Below, piece by piece: positions 7,642 to 17,100 of a stretch of DNA of 41,876 bases. A model generated the notes under the pieces. The model made no database searches and had not been told where the DNA came from. It was given only the letters and a program-made list of their open reading frames with translations. Both the position numbers and the translations under genes were made by a program. The stretch is taken from the NCBI GenBank assembly GCA_964593555.1, contig CAZQIC010000024.1, positions 1 through 41,876 of the forward strand. Reading direction: 5' to 3'. How positions within the stretch are numbered: the stretch's first letter is position 1; each line of letters begins with the position of its first letter. The DNA is from CAZQIC01 sp964593555 (lineage in GTDB: Bacteria; Bacteroidota; Bacteroidia; JAFLBG01).

Positions 7642-8212
7642 AAAGCAGGTTGTACAGCCCGAAGTTAGCCGCATAAAATTTGACAAAGAAATTGCGGAAT
7701 TTCTCCAAATCGAAGACGATTGGAGGAAGAAGGGTGTTATTTGCTTAAAAGCGGAATTTCCTGTAATTCAATTTATTTTTATCGCAGCACATACTAAACC
7801 GCAAACGGTTGCTTTCGCAGTATCAATAGATTTTGCCAATTACGATATTGAACCACCTTCAGTTGTATTTATTAATCCTTTTACGTTAGAACCAGTCGCA
7901 ACAAAAGATATGCAGGTCGGTTTTTTTCAGGTAGTAAATCAAACACAACAATTTCAAGGATTACCGCAACAATTTCAAATGCAAGTACCTAACCAAATAT
8001 TAATGCAAGGATTGAATGACAGACCTTTTTTATGTATTCAGGGTATAAGAGAATATCACGACCACCCTGCACATACAGACAATCCTTGGTTAAATCACAG
8101 AACTCGTGGCGAAGGCAATTTATTTTTTGTCCTCTCACAACTCTACAACCATTGTATTCCTCATATCACAGGTTTTAATATGCAAGTAAATTTTAGTCTT
8201 AAACAATTTTAA
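7628..8212 (+). CDS. E2-like ubiquitin-conjugating protein of a bacterial ubiquitin-like operon
   Basis: A protein of 194 residues from GTG 7628; no in-frame ATG lies near the N-terminus, and the start sits inside the Gly-Gly codons of the previous gene (14-bp overlap). The middle has the E2-type strand-turn FAVSIDFANYDIEPPSVVF (67-81 region). A probable active-site Cys136 lies in RPFLCIQG, followed by a His-rich stretch REYHDHPAHTDNPWLNHR with H144, H146, H149 and H157. This motif set matches prokaryotic E2-like proteins found next to E1, JAB and DUF2604 genes. Its expected role is to take the activated ubiquitin-like domain from the E1 as a thioester and pass it to a target. Confidence 0.75.
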   Translation: MAINKKQVVQPEVSRIKFDKEIAEFLQIEDDWRKKGVICLKAEFPVIQFIFIAAHTKPQTVAFAVSIDFANYDIEPPSVVFINPFTLEPVATKDMQVGFFQVVNQTQQFQGLPQQFQMQVPNQILMQGLNDRPFLCIQGIREYHDHPAHTDNPWLNHRTRGEGNLFFVLSQLYNHCIPHITGFNMQVNFSLKQF

Positions 8213-8715
8213 TGAATACGAACGGATACTTAAATATTGAAAAAATAATAATGCCTCACAAATGTTTGGTGGAGGCATACAATCACATGAGGGAATCAGG
8301 AAAACGAAGACTTGAAGGGGTAGCTTTGTTTGCAGGCAAAGAAGAAGGAACAACATTTAAAATTGAAACTACAATTGTGCCGGAACAACAGGCAATGAGT
8401 TTAGAAGATGGTTTATTGTATGCAGTTGATGGAGAAGAATTACATCGAATAAATGTTTGGTTGTATGAAAATAAAATGAGTTTAATAGCACAAATTCACA
8501 GCCACCCTTCAAGGGCTTTTCATTCTTCAACAGATGATACCTACCCTATTGTTGCAACAGTTGGTGGCATTTCTATTGTTGTTCCAGATTTCGCTTCACG
8601 CGCAATTGATATTTCTACTTGGGCTGTATTTCGTTTATCTCAAGAGCAAGGGTGGGTAGAATTAAATGCAAAAGAAAAAACGAATTTATTTGAAATAAAA
8701 AACGAATGGCATTAG
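8212..8715 (+). CDS. JAB/JAMM metallopeptidase (deubiquitinase-like)
   Basis: A protein of 167 residues whose ATG shares one base with the previous stop (TAATG). The full JAMM signature is present: E35 in RRLEGVALFAG, then H96-S-H98, seven residues, S106, two residues, D109 (HSHPSRAFHSSTDD). These residues bind the catalytic zinc. Relatives cut after the diglycine of ubiquitin-like proteins. The obvious substrate here is the Gly-Gly-Asn-Lys end of the nucleotidyltransferase toxin, either to mature it by removing two residues or to release it from a conjugate. No membrane or signal segment is seen, so it should be cytoplasmic. Confidence 0.88.
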   Translation: MNTNGYLNIEKIIMPHKCLVEAYNHMRESGKRRLEGVALFAGKEEGTTFKIETTIVPEQQAMSLEDGLLYAVDGEELHRINVWLYENKMSLIAQIHSHPSRAFHSSTDDTYPIVATVGGISIVVPDFASRAIDISTWAVFRLSQEQGWVELNAKEKTNLFEIKNEWH

Positions 8716-10241
8716 CAGAATACTTTTATAAAAATTTGCTCGCAATGTCACAAGTCCTGAAAAATGGTAATAGTGGGCAGTTTCAAAGTGTTTTGAATAA
8801 TACAGTAATTGGAATTGCTTTTAATAAAGATGCTTTAAAGCATGAGGGAAAAGCTGCGCTTGATTTAACAATACGTTTAGTTGCACGTTTATATCCGAAA
8901 ATAAAATTTATAGATTTAAACTCAGGAGATAAAAACCTTGTTACCAATCTAAAAAAATTAGCATCTTCAATAAATGCTAAAATTGAATTTGTAGAAGAAG
9001 AACCAACGCTTGTAATTGTTATTGGCAATAGCGCAGTTGAAAGAATAACAACGCAGGGAGCAATTTATTATATCGGCTCAAATGGTTGGGTAGCAAAATT
9101 TTCACCCGAAAACCCTTTAGAAATTGGTGAAAGCACAAACCCATTAGGCGCAGGTGTTGCTGCTTGTATTGGTGCATCAAATATTTTCAGGTATGTGTTT
9201 GCCGATTTTTTGCAATCCCCTGAATGTGATGAGGAATTTTCACTTTCGCTAATTACACTCAACGTAGAAGATGTAAATGCTACAATTAAAACGAAGCAAT
9301 TTGATTTAGGTAAAATTCATTTAGTAGGATTAGGCGCTATTGGTAACGGTTTTATTTGGGCATTAAGTAATTCACCCTTATTAAAAGGAACAGTTATCAT
9401 CATCGAACCCGAAAAATTGGAGTTATCTAATTTGCAACGATATGTTTTAGCGGAAGAAAAACATATCGGTAAAGCAAAGCTCCAAATGGCACAGGAAGCA
9501 CTTAAAGAAAGTAAAATAGAAACGCAAATTTTTGATGGAGATTGGGCAGCCTTTTTAAATAAGAAAAACGATTGGAAACAAGAAATGGTAGTTGTTGCAA
9601 TAGATAATGCTAATGACAGAATAGGTATTCAAACATCATTACCTAATAAAATAATTAACGCATACACCGAAAATAATGTAATAGGTATTTCGCGCCACTT
9701 CAATTTCGGAAACGAAGCTTGTCTTGTATGTATGTATATGCCAACCGGAAAAAGAAAAAGTGATTCACAAGTAGTAGCCGACAATTTGAATTTATCGCAA
9801 CAGGAAAGATTTATTCGTGATTATATTTTTTACAATAAAAATGCAGACGACCAACTTTTAACATTGGTAGCAAATGCCAATAACATAGAAATAGAAAAAC
9901 TCGAAGTGTTTAAAGGAATGCCTGTGCAACAATTTTATTCTAATGTTGTTTGTGGTGGTATGCTAATGGAATTAAGAAATGGCGATGCTGTGGTAGAACA
10001 TATAGAAGCACCCTTAGCCTTTCAATCGGCTATGGCAGGCATACTGGAGTTAGCAGAAGTAATAATAGACAAAGCAGGGTTACGAAAAGAAAAAATGCAA
10101 ACTAAAACACAGTTTTATCCTTTATTTCCAGTTAAACAAGTTGAAAACCCATACAATCACACGTTTACAAAAGACACATCAGGAAGATGCATTTGTGCGG
10201 ATGAAGATTTTTTAAACGCATATAAAAATAAATGGTCGTAA
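8706..10241 (+). CDS. E1-like ThiF-family adenylyltransferase
   Basis: A protein of 511 residues overlapping the JAB gene by 10 bp. The N-terminal ~195 residues are an extra domain that I cannot name. A ThiF/E1 Rossmann domain follows with VGLGAIGNG (G208, G210, G213), an acidic E234 and SNLQRY (241-246) where E1 enzymes have Asp and SNLNRQ, then IGKAKLQ (K256) and VVVAIDN (D300). Cysteines C339/C342 (CLVC), C416 (NVVCGG) and C495/C497 (RCIC) are candidates for the acceptor thiol or zinc binding. It should adenylate the C-terminal glycine of the ubiquitin-like tail with ATP and transfer it to the E2. Substitution of Glu for the usual Asp is noted but is common in distant family members. Confidence 0.8.
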   Translation: MALAEYFYKNLLAMSQVLKNGNSGQFQSVLNNTVIGIAFNKDALKHEGKAALDLTIRLVARLYPKIKFIDLNSGDKNLVTNLKKLASSINAKIEFVEEEPTLVIVIGNSAVERITTQGAIYYIGSNGWVAKFSPENPLEIGESTNPLGAGVAACIGASNIFRYVFADFLQSPECDEEFSLSLITLNVEDVNATIKTKQFDLGKIHLVGLGAIGNGFIWALSNSPLLKGTVIIIEPEKLELSNLQRYVLAEEKHIGKAKLQMAQEALKESKIETQIFDGDWAAFLNKKNDWKQEMVVVAIDNANDRIGIQTSLPNKIINAYTENNVIGISRHFNFGNEACLVCMYMPTGKRKSDSQVVADNLNLSQQERFIRDYIFYNKNADDQLLTLVANANNIEIEKLEVFKGMPVQQFYSNVVCGGMLMELRNGDAVVEHIEAPLAFQSAMAGILELAEVIIDKAGLRKEKMQTKTQFYPLFPVKQVENPYNHTFTKDTSGRCICADEDFLNAYKNKWS

Positions 10242-10258
10242 ACATACCAACAAATAAT

Positions 10259-11902
10259 ATGGCAACGAAAGAAAAAGAAGTGAAACCTAAAGCGGAGAAA
10301 GCCTCTTCGGCAGGCTCAGAGCAACGCCCTAAGAAGGAAGCTAAACCAAAAAAGGAAGTAAGCATTGAGCAAACGCTTTGGGCTGCTGCCGATAAGTTAA
10401 GAGGAACGGTAGAATCTTCGGAATACAAACACGTTGTACTGAGTTTAATTTTCTTAAAATTTTCGAGCGATAAATTTGAAGAACGAAGAAAGGAATTAAC
10501 CAAAGAAGGAAAAGAAAAATACATCGAGCAAAAAGAGTTTTACAATATGAAAAACGTATTTTTCTTACCCGAAGAATCGCGTTGGAGTTATATTATTACA
10601 AACTCCAAGCAAAATGATATCTCTATTAAAATTGATACGGCTTTACACACAGTAGAAAAAAACAACCCTTCATTAAAAGGCGCATTGCCTGACAATTATT
10701 TTTCGCGTTTAAATATGGATGTAAGCAAACTTTCCGCATTGCTCGATACCATTAATAATATTGATACGCTTAAAGACAAACAACAAGATATTGTTGGGCG
10801 CGTGTATGAATATTTTTTGAGCAAATTTGCTTTGGCAGAAGGAAAAGGGAAAGGAGAATTTTACACACCAAAAAGTATTGTAAATCTAATTGCTGAAATG
10901 ATAGAGCCATACAAGGGCGTTATTTATGACCCTGCTTGTGGCTCAGGTGGTATGTTCGTGCAATCTATTAAATTTATTCAAAGCCATCAAGGAAATACAA
11001 AAGAGGTTGCTATATACGGACAAGAATACACCAACACCACTTACAAATTGGCAAAAATGAATTTGGCAATACGTGGTATAGCAGCTAATTTGGGCGATGT
11101 TGCTGCCGACACTTTTGGTAAAGACCAACACCCCGATTTAAAAGCCGATTTTATTATGGCAAATCCACCTTTTAATCAAAAGGATTGGCGTGCGGCAAAT
11201 GAATTAAAAGACGACCCACGTTGGAAAGGCTATGATGTGCCGCCAACAAGCAATGCAAACTATGCGTGGATATTAAACATAGCTTCTAAACTTTCCGAAA
11301 ACGGTGTGGCAGGTTTTATATTGGCAAATGGCGCACTATCCGGAGGTGGCGAAGAATATAAGATTCGCAAAAAATTAATTGAAAATAAGTTGGTGGAAGC
11401 AATTATTATTATGCCCCGAAACTTATTTTATACTACTGATATAAGTGTTACACTTTGGATATTAAACAACAATAAAAAAGCACGAAAAGTAAAACTAAAC
11501 GATGTAGAAAAAAATTATCGCAATCGTGAAGATGAAATTTTGTTTATGGATTTGCGCCAATGGGGAGAACCTTTTGAGAAAAAATTTACGCAGTTCTCCG
11601 AACAAAATATAAAAGATGTTACAACTACTTACCACAATTGGCAACAAATAGGATTTGAAAAACATTATAAAAACACACCGGAATATTGCTTTTCTGCAAG
11701 TGTAGATGATGTTTCAAACAAAGATTACTCATTAGTGCCAAGCAAATACATTGAGTTTATTAATCGTGATGAGAATATTGATTTTGATTCAAAAATGACT
11801 TCGTTAAAATCTGATATGTCAGAATTATTGCGAGCTGATGAAAAATCGAAAAATGATTTACTTACCGTTTTTAAAGAATTAGGTTATGAAATCAAATTAT
11901 GA
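10259..11902 (+). CDS. hsdM: Type I restriction-modification DNA methyltransferase subunit
   Basis: A protein of 547 residues from ATG 10259; an alternative ATG at 10232 would overlap the E1 gene and add nine residues. The first ~35 residues are a Lys/Glu/Ala-rich tail, unusual for HsdM. The family core follows: SIEQTLWAAADKLRG, an N-terminal helical domain, EFYTPKSIV, the AdoMet motif DPACGSGG (224-231) and the adenine-methylation motif NPPF (302-305). HsdM with HsdS methylates adenine at the target sequence and protects host DNA. It overlaps hsdS by 17 bp. The gap to the E1 gene is only 17 bp, so it appears to belong to the same transcript. Confidence 0.95.
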   Translation: MATKEKEVKPKAEKASSAGSEQRPKKEAKPKKEVSIEQTLWAAADKLRGTVESSEYKHVVLSLIFLKFSSDKFEERRKELTKEGKEKYIEQKEFYNMKNVFFLPEESRWSYIITNSKQNDISIKIDTALHTVEKNNPSLKGALPDNYFSRLNMDVSKLSALLDTINNIDTLKDKQQDIVGRVYEYFLSKFALAEGKGKGEFYTPKSIVNLIAEMIEPYKGVIYDPACGSGGMFVQSIKFIQSHQGNTKEVAIYGQEYTNTTYKLAKMNLAIRGIAANLGDVAADTFGKDQHPDLKADFIMANPPFNQKDWRAANELKDDPRWKGYDVPPTSNANYAWILNIASKLSENGVAGFILANGALSGGGEEYKIRKKLIENKLVEAIIIMPRNLFYTTDISVTLWILNNNKKARKVKLNDVEKNYRNREDEILFMDLRQWGEPFEKKFTQFSEQNIKDVTTTYHNWQQIGFEKHYKNTPEYCFSASVDDVSNKDYSLVPSKYIEFINRDENIDFDSKMTSLKSDMSELLRADEKSKNDLLTVFKELGYEIKL

Positions 11903-13109
11903 TTCTTTAGGTAAATACATAAGACCAGTAAGTGTAAGAAACACCAACTTACAAAACGAAAATCTTATCGGTTTAAGTATTTCAAAAAAATTCATTCCAT
12001 CTATTTCAAATATAATTGGAACGGATATGTCAACGTATAGAATTATCAATACCAATCAATTTGCTTATAGCCCGGTTACTTCTCGCAACGGTGATAAAAT
12101 TACAATTGCATTGTATCAAGGAAAAGAAGAAGCAATGATTTCGCAAGCCTATACTGTTTTTGAAATTACAGATACTGAAAAATTATTACCTGAATATTTA
12201 ATGATGTGGTTTCGCAGACCTGAGTTTGATAGGTATTCACGATTTATGTCGCACGGCAGCGCAAGGGAAATTTTTGAATGGGACTCAATGTGTAACACTC
12301 AATTACCAGTTCCGAATCCCGACAAACAAAAAGAAATAGTAAAGGAATACAATACCATTGTAAACCGCATTAGACTAAACGAACAGCTTTGCCAAAAACT
12401 CGAAGAAACAGCCCAAACCATATACAAGCAATGGTTTGTTGATTTTGAATTCCCTGATGAAAATGGTAAACCTTATAAATCTAATAGTGGAGAGATGGTT
12501 TATAATGAAGAATTAGAGAAAGAGATTCCGATGGGGTGGATATCAACCACCGTTAAAAATTTTTGTATTCAGATGAAATCAGGCGGTACTCCAAGCAGAG
12601 ACAATCTTGAGTATTGGAATAGTAATGATATTCCTTGGCTTAAAACTGGCGAGGTTGCCAACAAAGTTATTGTAGAAGCTGAAGAGTATATTTCACAAAA
12701 GGGTTGTCAAAATAGTTCCGCTAAAATATTATCTGAAAACACAGTTCTAATTGCTATGTATGGAGAAGGAAAAACAAAAGGTCAAGCAGGTTATTTAAGA
12801 ATGAAGGCGACCACGAACCAAGCGTGTTGTGCAATGATATGTGAGCATGAACAACTTTCAAGCTTACTTTACTACTATTTTCGATGTAATCAAATGGAAA
12901 TAGCAAACATGGCTAATGGAGGAGCTCAGCCCAATTTAAGCAAGGAACTGATTGAAAATATAAAAGTGATTAAGCCAAGTAATTTGATTGTCGAAAAGCA
13001 TCCGTTACTTCTATTTATTAACCAAAGCGAATTGTTAGAAAAAGAAAATATTTGTCTTAAAAGAATGCAAAATTTACTTCTCTCAAAACTTGCAACCATA
13101 GAAAATTAA
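11886..13109 (+). CDS. hsdS: Type I restriction-modification specificity subunit
   Basis: A protein of 407 residues with the HsdS layout of two target-recognition domains, each followed by a conserved helical spacer. The first domain (about 1-145) ends in LPVPNPDKQKEIVKEYNTIV with a spacer to about 195. The second begins near IPMGWISTTVKNF and has SGGTPSRDNLEYW, PWLKTGEV and ending LLSKLATIEN. It determines the DNA sequence recognised by the whole complex. The first recognition domain starts abruptly after about 10 residues, which is common in the frame-overlapping hsdS genes of Bacteroidota. The exact target cannot be read from the sequence. Confidence 0.93.
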   Translation: MKSNYDSLGKYIRPVSVRNTNLQNENLIGLSISKKFIPSISNIIGTDMSTYRIINTNQFAYSPVTSRNGDKITIALYQGKEEAMISQAYTVFEITDTEKLLPEYLMMWFRRPEFDRYSRFMSHGSAREIFEWDSMCNTQLPVPNPDKQKEIVKEYNTIVNRIRLNEQLCQKLEETAQTIYKQWFVDFEFPDENGKPYKSNSGEMVYNEELEKEIPMGWISTTVKNFCIQMKSGGTPSRDNLEYWNSNDIPWLKTGEVANKVIVEAEEYISQKGCQNSSAKILSENTVLIAMYGEGKTKGQAGYLRMKATTNQACCAMICEHEQLSSLLYYYFRCNQMEIANMANGGAQPNLSKELIENIKVIKPSNLIVEKHPLLLFINQSELLEKENICLKRMQNLLLSKLATIEN

Positions 13110-13116
13110 AATTTTA

Positions 13117-14106
13117 ATGAAAGAAACCAATATATCATTACTCAGCGGGAATACTTTAGAACTGCATTATTGGTTCGGAGATAAAACGCACACAATGGAT
13201 GCTGTTGTCCAAAATAGGTGCGAGTATGAATTTCTTGGTGTCTTAAAAGAAATTGCAGCAACATTTAACGCAGAAATAATTATTGAAACAGAACCATTAG
13301 CAGACGGTGGTTTGAAAAGGTGGTTTAAAATTATTTCTAAAGAGGAAGATAAAAAGGCTATTATAACAACGGCTATTATAGTTGCTTTAGCAACTGGTAT
13401 TCTTATTACTCCCATTACCACAACCATTAGTAAGGTTACAGAAAAATTAATAGAAGGCATTTTTGAAGATAAGGAATTGAAGGGGCTTGAAAAAGAAAAA
13501 TTAAAACTTGAAATTGATAAGTTAAAACAAGAAACACAAAAGAACCAACAGCTACTTAATGACAACAGCGTAATTAAAAAGAAGAAATCTAATTTTTATG
13601 AAACACTTGAAAAGTACCCTAAGGTAAGTAAGGTTTCGTTTGTTATAGAAAACGAAAATAAAAATCAGGTAACGGAGGAAAAATTCGTTCACCGAAATAA
13701 TTTCAAGGAGTTTATACTTGTAAGTGATGATTTAGAACCAACCGAAGTAGATAATGCTGTAATTGAAATCATTTCGCCTGTGTTAAAAAAAGGAAATTAC
13801 AAATGGATGGGTATGTACAATGGCACTCCCATCCCGTTCAATATGAAATCAAAAGAATTTAAAACGCTTGTTCAAACAAGTAAAATTCAATTTAAAAATG
13901 GCACTTCGATAAATTGTTTCCTTGTTGTAAGGAAAAAAGTAGATAATGAAGGGCTTGAAAAAGTTGTTGGTTATGATGTTCTACGAGTGAATAATTATTT
14001 TGAGAATGATAAACCCATCGAAACTCCCGAAGGGAAAAATCATAGACAAAAACAAGAAGCGGATAAGCAACAATTAAAATTGTTTAACAATTCAGAAAAA
14101 CAATAA
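13117..14106 (+). CDS. Unknown membrane/coiled-coil protein inserted between hsdS and hsdR
   Basis: A protein of 329 residues not recognised. Residues 1-85 form a compact alpha/beta region (LELHYWFGDKTHTMDAVVQN at 14-33). One hydrophobic segment follows at about 89-108 (IITTAIIVALATGILIT), then a strongly charged helix rich in Lys, Glu and Leu (about 112-150) that looks like a coiled coil. The C-terminal half has alternating strands and a polar tail. There is no signal peptide before the membrane segment. It starts 7 bp after hsdS and ends 5 bp before hsdR, so it is co-expressed with the restriction subunits. Such inserted genes are usually accessory defence proteins; a membrane-bound effector or regulator is possible but not shown. 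Confidence 0.7.
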   Translation: MKETNISLLSGNTLELHYWFGDKTHTMDAVVQNRCEYEFLGVLKEIAATFNAEIIIETEPLADGGLKRWFKIISKEEDKKAIITTAIIVALATGILITPITTTISKVTEKLIEGIFEDKELKGLEKEKLKLEIDKLKQETQKNQQLLNDNSVIKKKKSNFYETLEKYPKVSKVSFVIENENKNQVTEEKFVHRNNFKEFILVSDDLEPTEVDNAVIEIISPVLKKGNYKWMGMYNGTPIPFNMKSKEFKTLVQTSKIQFKNGTSINCFLVVRKKVDNEGLEKVVGYDVLRVNNYFENDKPIETPEGKNHRQKQEADKQQLKLFNNSEKQ

Positions 14107-14111
14107 GTTGA

Positions 14112-17100
14112 ATGAAATTTACCGAAGCACAATTAGAGCAGGCTTTTATAGAGCTATTAGGCAAGGAAGAAATTCCTCACGTTTTTGGACAGGCTATTCA
14201 GCGCACATCCGAAGAAGTACTCATTAAAAAAGACCTGAAAGATTTTTTATTACAGCAATACAAAGCTGAAGAAATAACAGTTTCAGAAGTTGAAAGTATT
14301 ATTCGTGATTTAGAAAAATTCCCTGCTTCCGATTTATACGATAGCAACAAAGCTATAATGAAATTGGTAAGCGATGGTTTCCTTTTAAAGCGTGAAGACC
14401 GCAGCAAAAAAGACCTTTACGTTCAGCTAATTGATTATACCGAAAAAGATAACAACCATTACAAAATAGTTAACCAACTCGAAATTATTGGTTACGAAAA
14501 ACGTATCCCCGATGGTGTTTTATACATCAATGGTTTACCATTAGTAGTGTTTGAATTTAAAAGTGCCATTCGAGAAGAAGCCACAATACACGATGCGTAT
14601 GTGCAATTAACCGTTCGTTACAAAAGAGATATTCCGGAACTGTTTAAATACAATGCTTTTTGTGTTATAAGCGATGGCGTAAATAACAAAGCAGGTTCTT
14701 ATTTTGCTCCTTACGAGTTCTATTATGCTTGGCGCAAAATAGAAGGCTTGACAAATGAAGTTGATGGTATCGATTCTCTCTACACATTAGTGCAAGGAAT
14801 GTTTAATCGTAAGCGTTTGCGTGATATTATACACAATTTCATTTATCTGCCTGATAGCTCAAAGAAAAATGAAAAAATAGTTTGTCGTTATCCGCAATAT
14901 TACGCAGCTACCAAGTTATTTGAAAACATAAAAAAACATCAACGCCCTGATGGTGATGGCAAAGGAGGAACTTATTTTGGGGCTACCGGATGCGGCAAAA
15001 GTTTTACAATGCTTTACTTAACAAGATTGTTAATGAAAAGCACATACTTTTCAAGTCCTACAATTATTTTGATTACCGACCGTACTGATTTAGATGACCA
15101 ATTATCAGGGCAATTTACAAACGCCAAAGGTTTTATTGGAGATGAAACGGTGATAAGTGTGGAAAGCCGCGCCCAATTGCGTGAACTATTACAAGGCAGA
15201 AACAGCGGTGGCGTTTTTTTAACAACCATTCACAAGTTTACTGAAGATACTTTGCTGCTTACCGATAGAACAAATGTGATTTGTATTTCGGATGAAGCAC
15301 ATCGTAGTCAAACCAACTTAGACCAAAAGGTTCGCGTTACGGAGAAAGGCGTAACCAAAACTTACGGCTTTGCTAAATACTTGCGCGATTCATTGCCTAA
15401 AGCTACTTATGTTGGTTTTACAGGCACTCCAATAGATGCTACATTGGATGTATTCGGAGAAATTATTGATGCTTACACAATGACAGAATCGGTAAAAGAT
15501 GAAATTACCGTTCGCATTGTTTATGAAGGTCGTGCAGCTAAAGTATTACTCAACAATAAAAAATTGCAGGAAATTGAAGAGTATTATAGCCGTTGTGCAG
15601 AAGATGGAAGTAACGAGCATCAAATAGAAGAAAGTAAAAAGGCGATGGCGCAGATGAACGCCATTATTGGCGACCCTGACCGTTTAAAAGACTTAGCAAA
15701 AGATTTTGTTACACATTATGAAAACCGTGTTGCTGAAGGTGCAACCATTAAAGGCAAAGCAATGTTTGTGTGCAGCAGTCGTACCATTGCGTATGAGTTT
15801 TATAAAAATGTAATTGAGTTAAAACCGGATTGGGCAGAAGTAAAGGTCAGCGAAGAAGGCACAGAACTTACGGATAAAGAGAAGAAAGAAATTAAGCCGA
15901 TGGAGCGCATCAAAATGGTGATGACCAGAGGCAAAGACGACCCAAAAGAACTCTACGATATTTTAGGCACAAAAGAATATAGAAAAGAATTAGACAGGCA
16001 ATTCAAAAATGTTAAATCCAATTTCAAGATTGCCATTGTAGTAGATATGTGGCTCACAGGTTTTGATGTGCCATTCTTAGATACGATGTACATTGACAAA
16101 CCAATTCAGCGCCACAATTTAATTCAAACTATTTCGAGAGTAAACCGAAAATTTGAAGGCAAAGAAAAAGGTTTAGTTGTTGATTATATCGGAATCAAAA
16201 AACAAATGAATTTGGCATTGGCACAATACAACAAAGCCGATAGTCAAAATTTTGAGGACATTCAGCAATCAATTGTGGTGGTGAAAGACCATTTGGATTT
16301 ACTCGCCAAAATCTTCCACAAGTTTGATACAACAAAATATTTTAAAGGTTCTGCATTAGAGCAACTCCACACACTTAATATGGCAGCCGAGTTTGTGCAA
16401 GTAACACAAGAACTCGAAAAGCGTTTTATGTATTTAACAAAACGCTTAAAAACGGCTTACGATATTTGTTTAGGCAGTGATTCATTTAGTCAGGATGAGC
16501 GCGACCACATACATTTTTATTTAGCGGTACGTTCTATTGTATTCAAGCTAACCAAAGGCACAGCCCCCGATACCGCACAGATGAATGCCAAAGTGCGGGA
16601 GATGATTAAAGAAGCTATTGAAAGCGAAGGAGTGGAGGAAATATTTAAACTCGGTGAGGAAAACGAAACACAGATTGACATTTTTGATGAAGACTATTTA
16701 GCGAAGTTGGATAAAATTAAATTGCCGAATACAAAAATAAAACTGTTGCAAAAGCTCTTGGCAAAGGCAATTGATGAAATAAGGAAAGTCAACAAAATGA
16801 TGGGTGTTGATTTTTCTAAGCGGATGCAATTACTGGTAGAGAAATACAATGAACGCAAAGAAGGAGATGTATTGCGAAGTGAAGTATTGGAAGAGTTTAC
16901 AGATGAAATCATTGATTTATACTATGCTTTAAAGAAAGAAAAGGATTCATTCAAAGAAATGGGAATTGATTTCGAGGAAAAAGCATTTTACGATATTTTA
17001 AAAGCCCTTGCTAAAAAATACGACTTTGTTTATCCCGATGAAAAATTGATTCCATTGGCTCAGAAAGTAAAGGATGTTGTTGATGACAAAGCAAAATATA

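Noticed and set aside
6211..10241. Type II CBASS operon
   Set aside because: The nucleotidyltransferase is AbiEii-type with an AbiEi-like partner, the E1 and E2 are separate genes, and no CBASS effector (phospholipase, nuclease or membrane protein) is recognised in the four-gene block.
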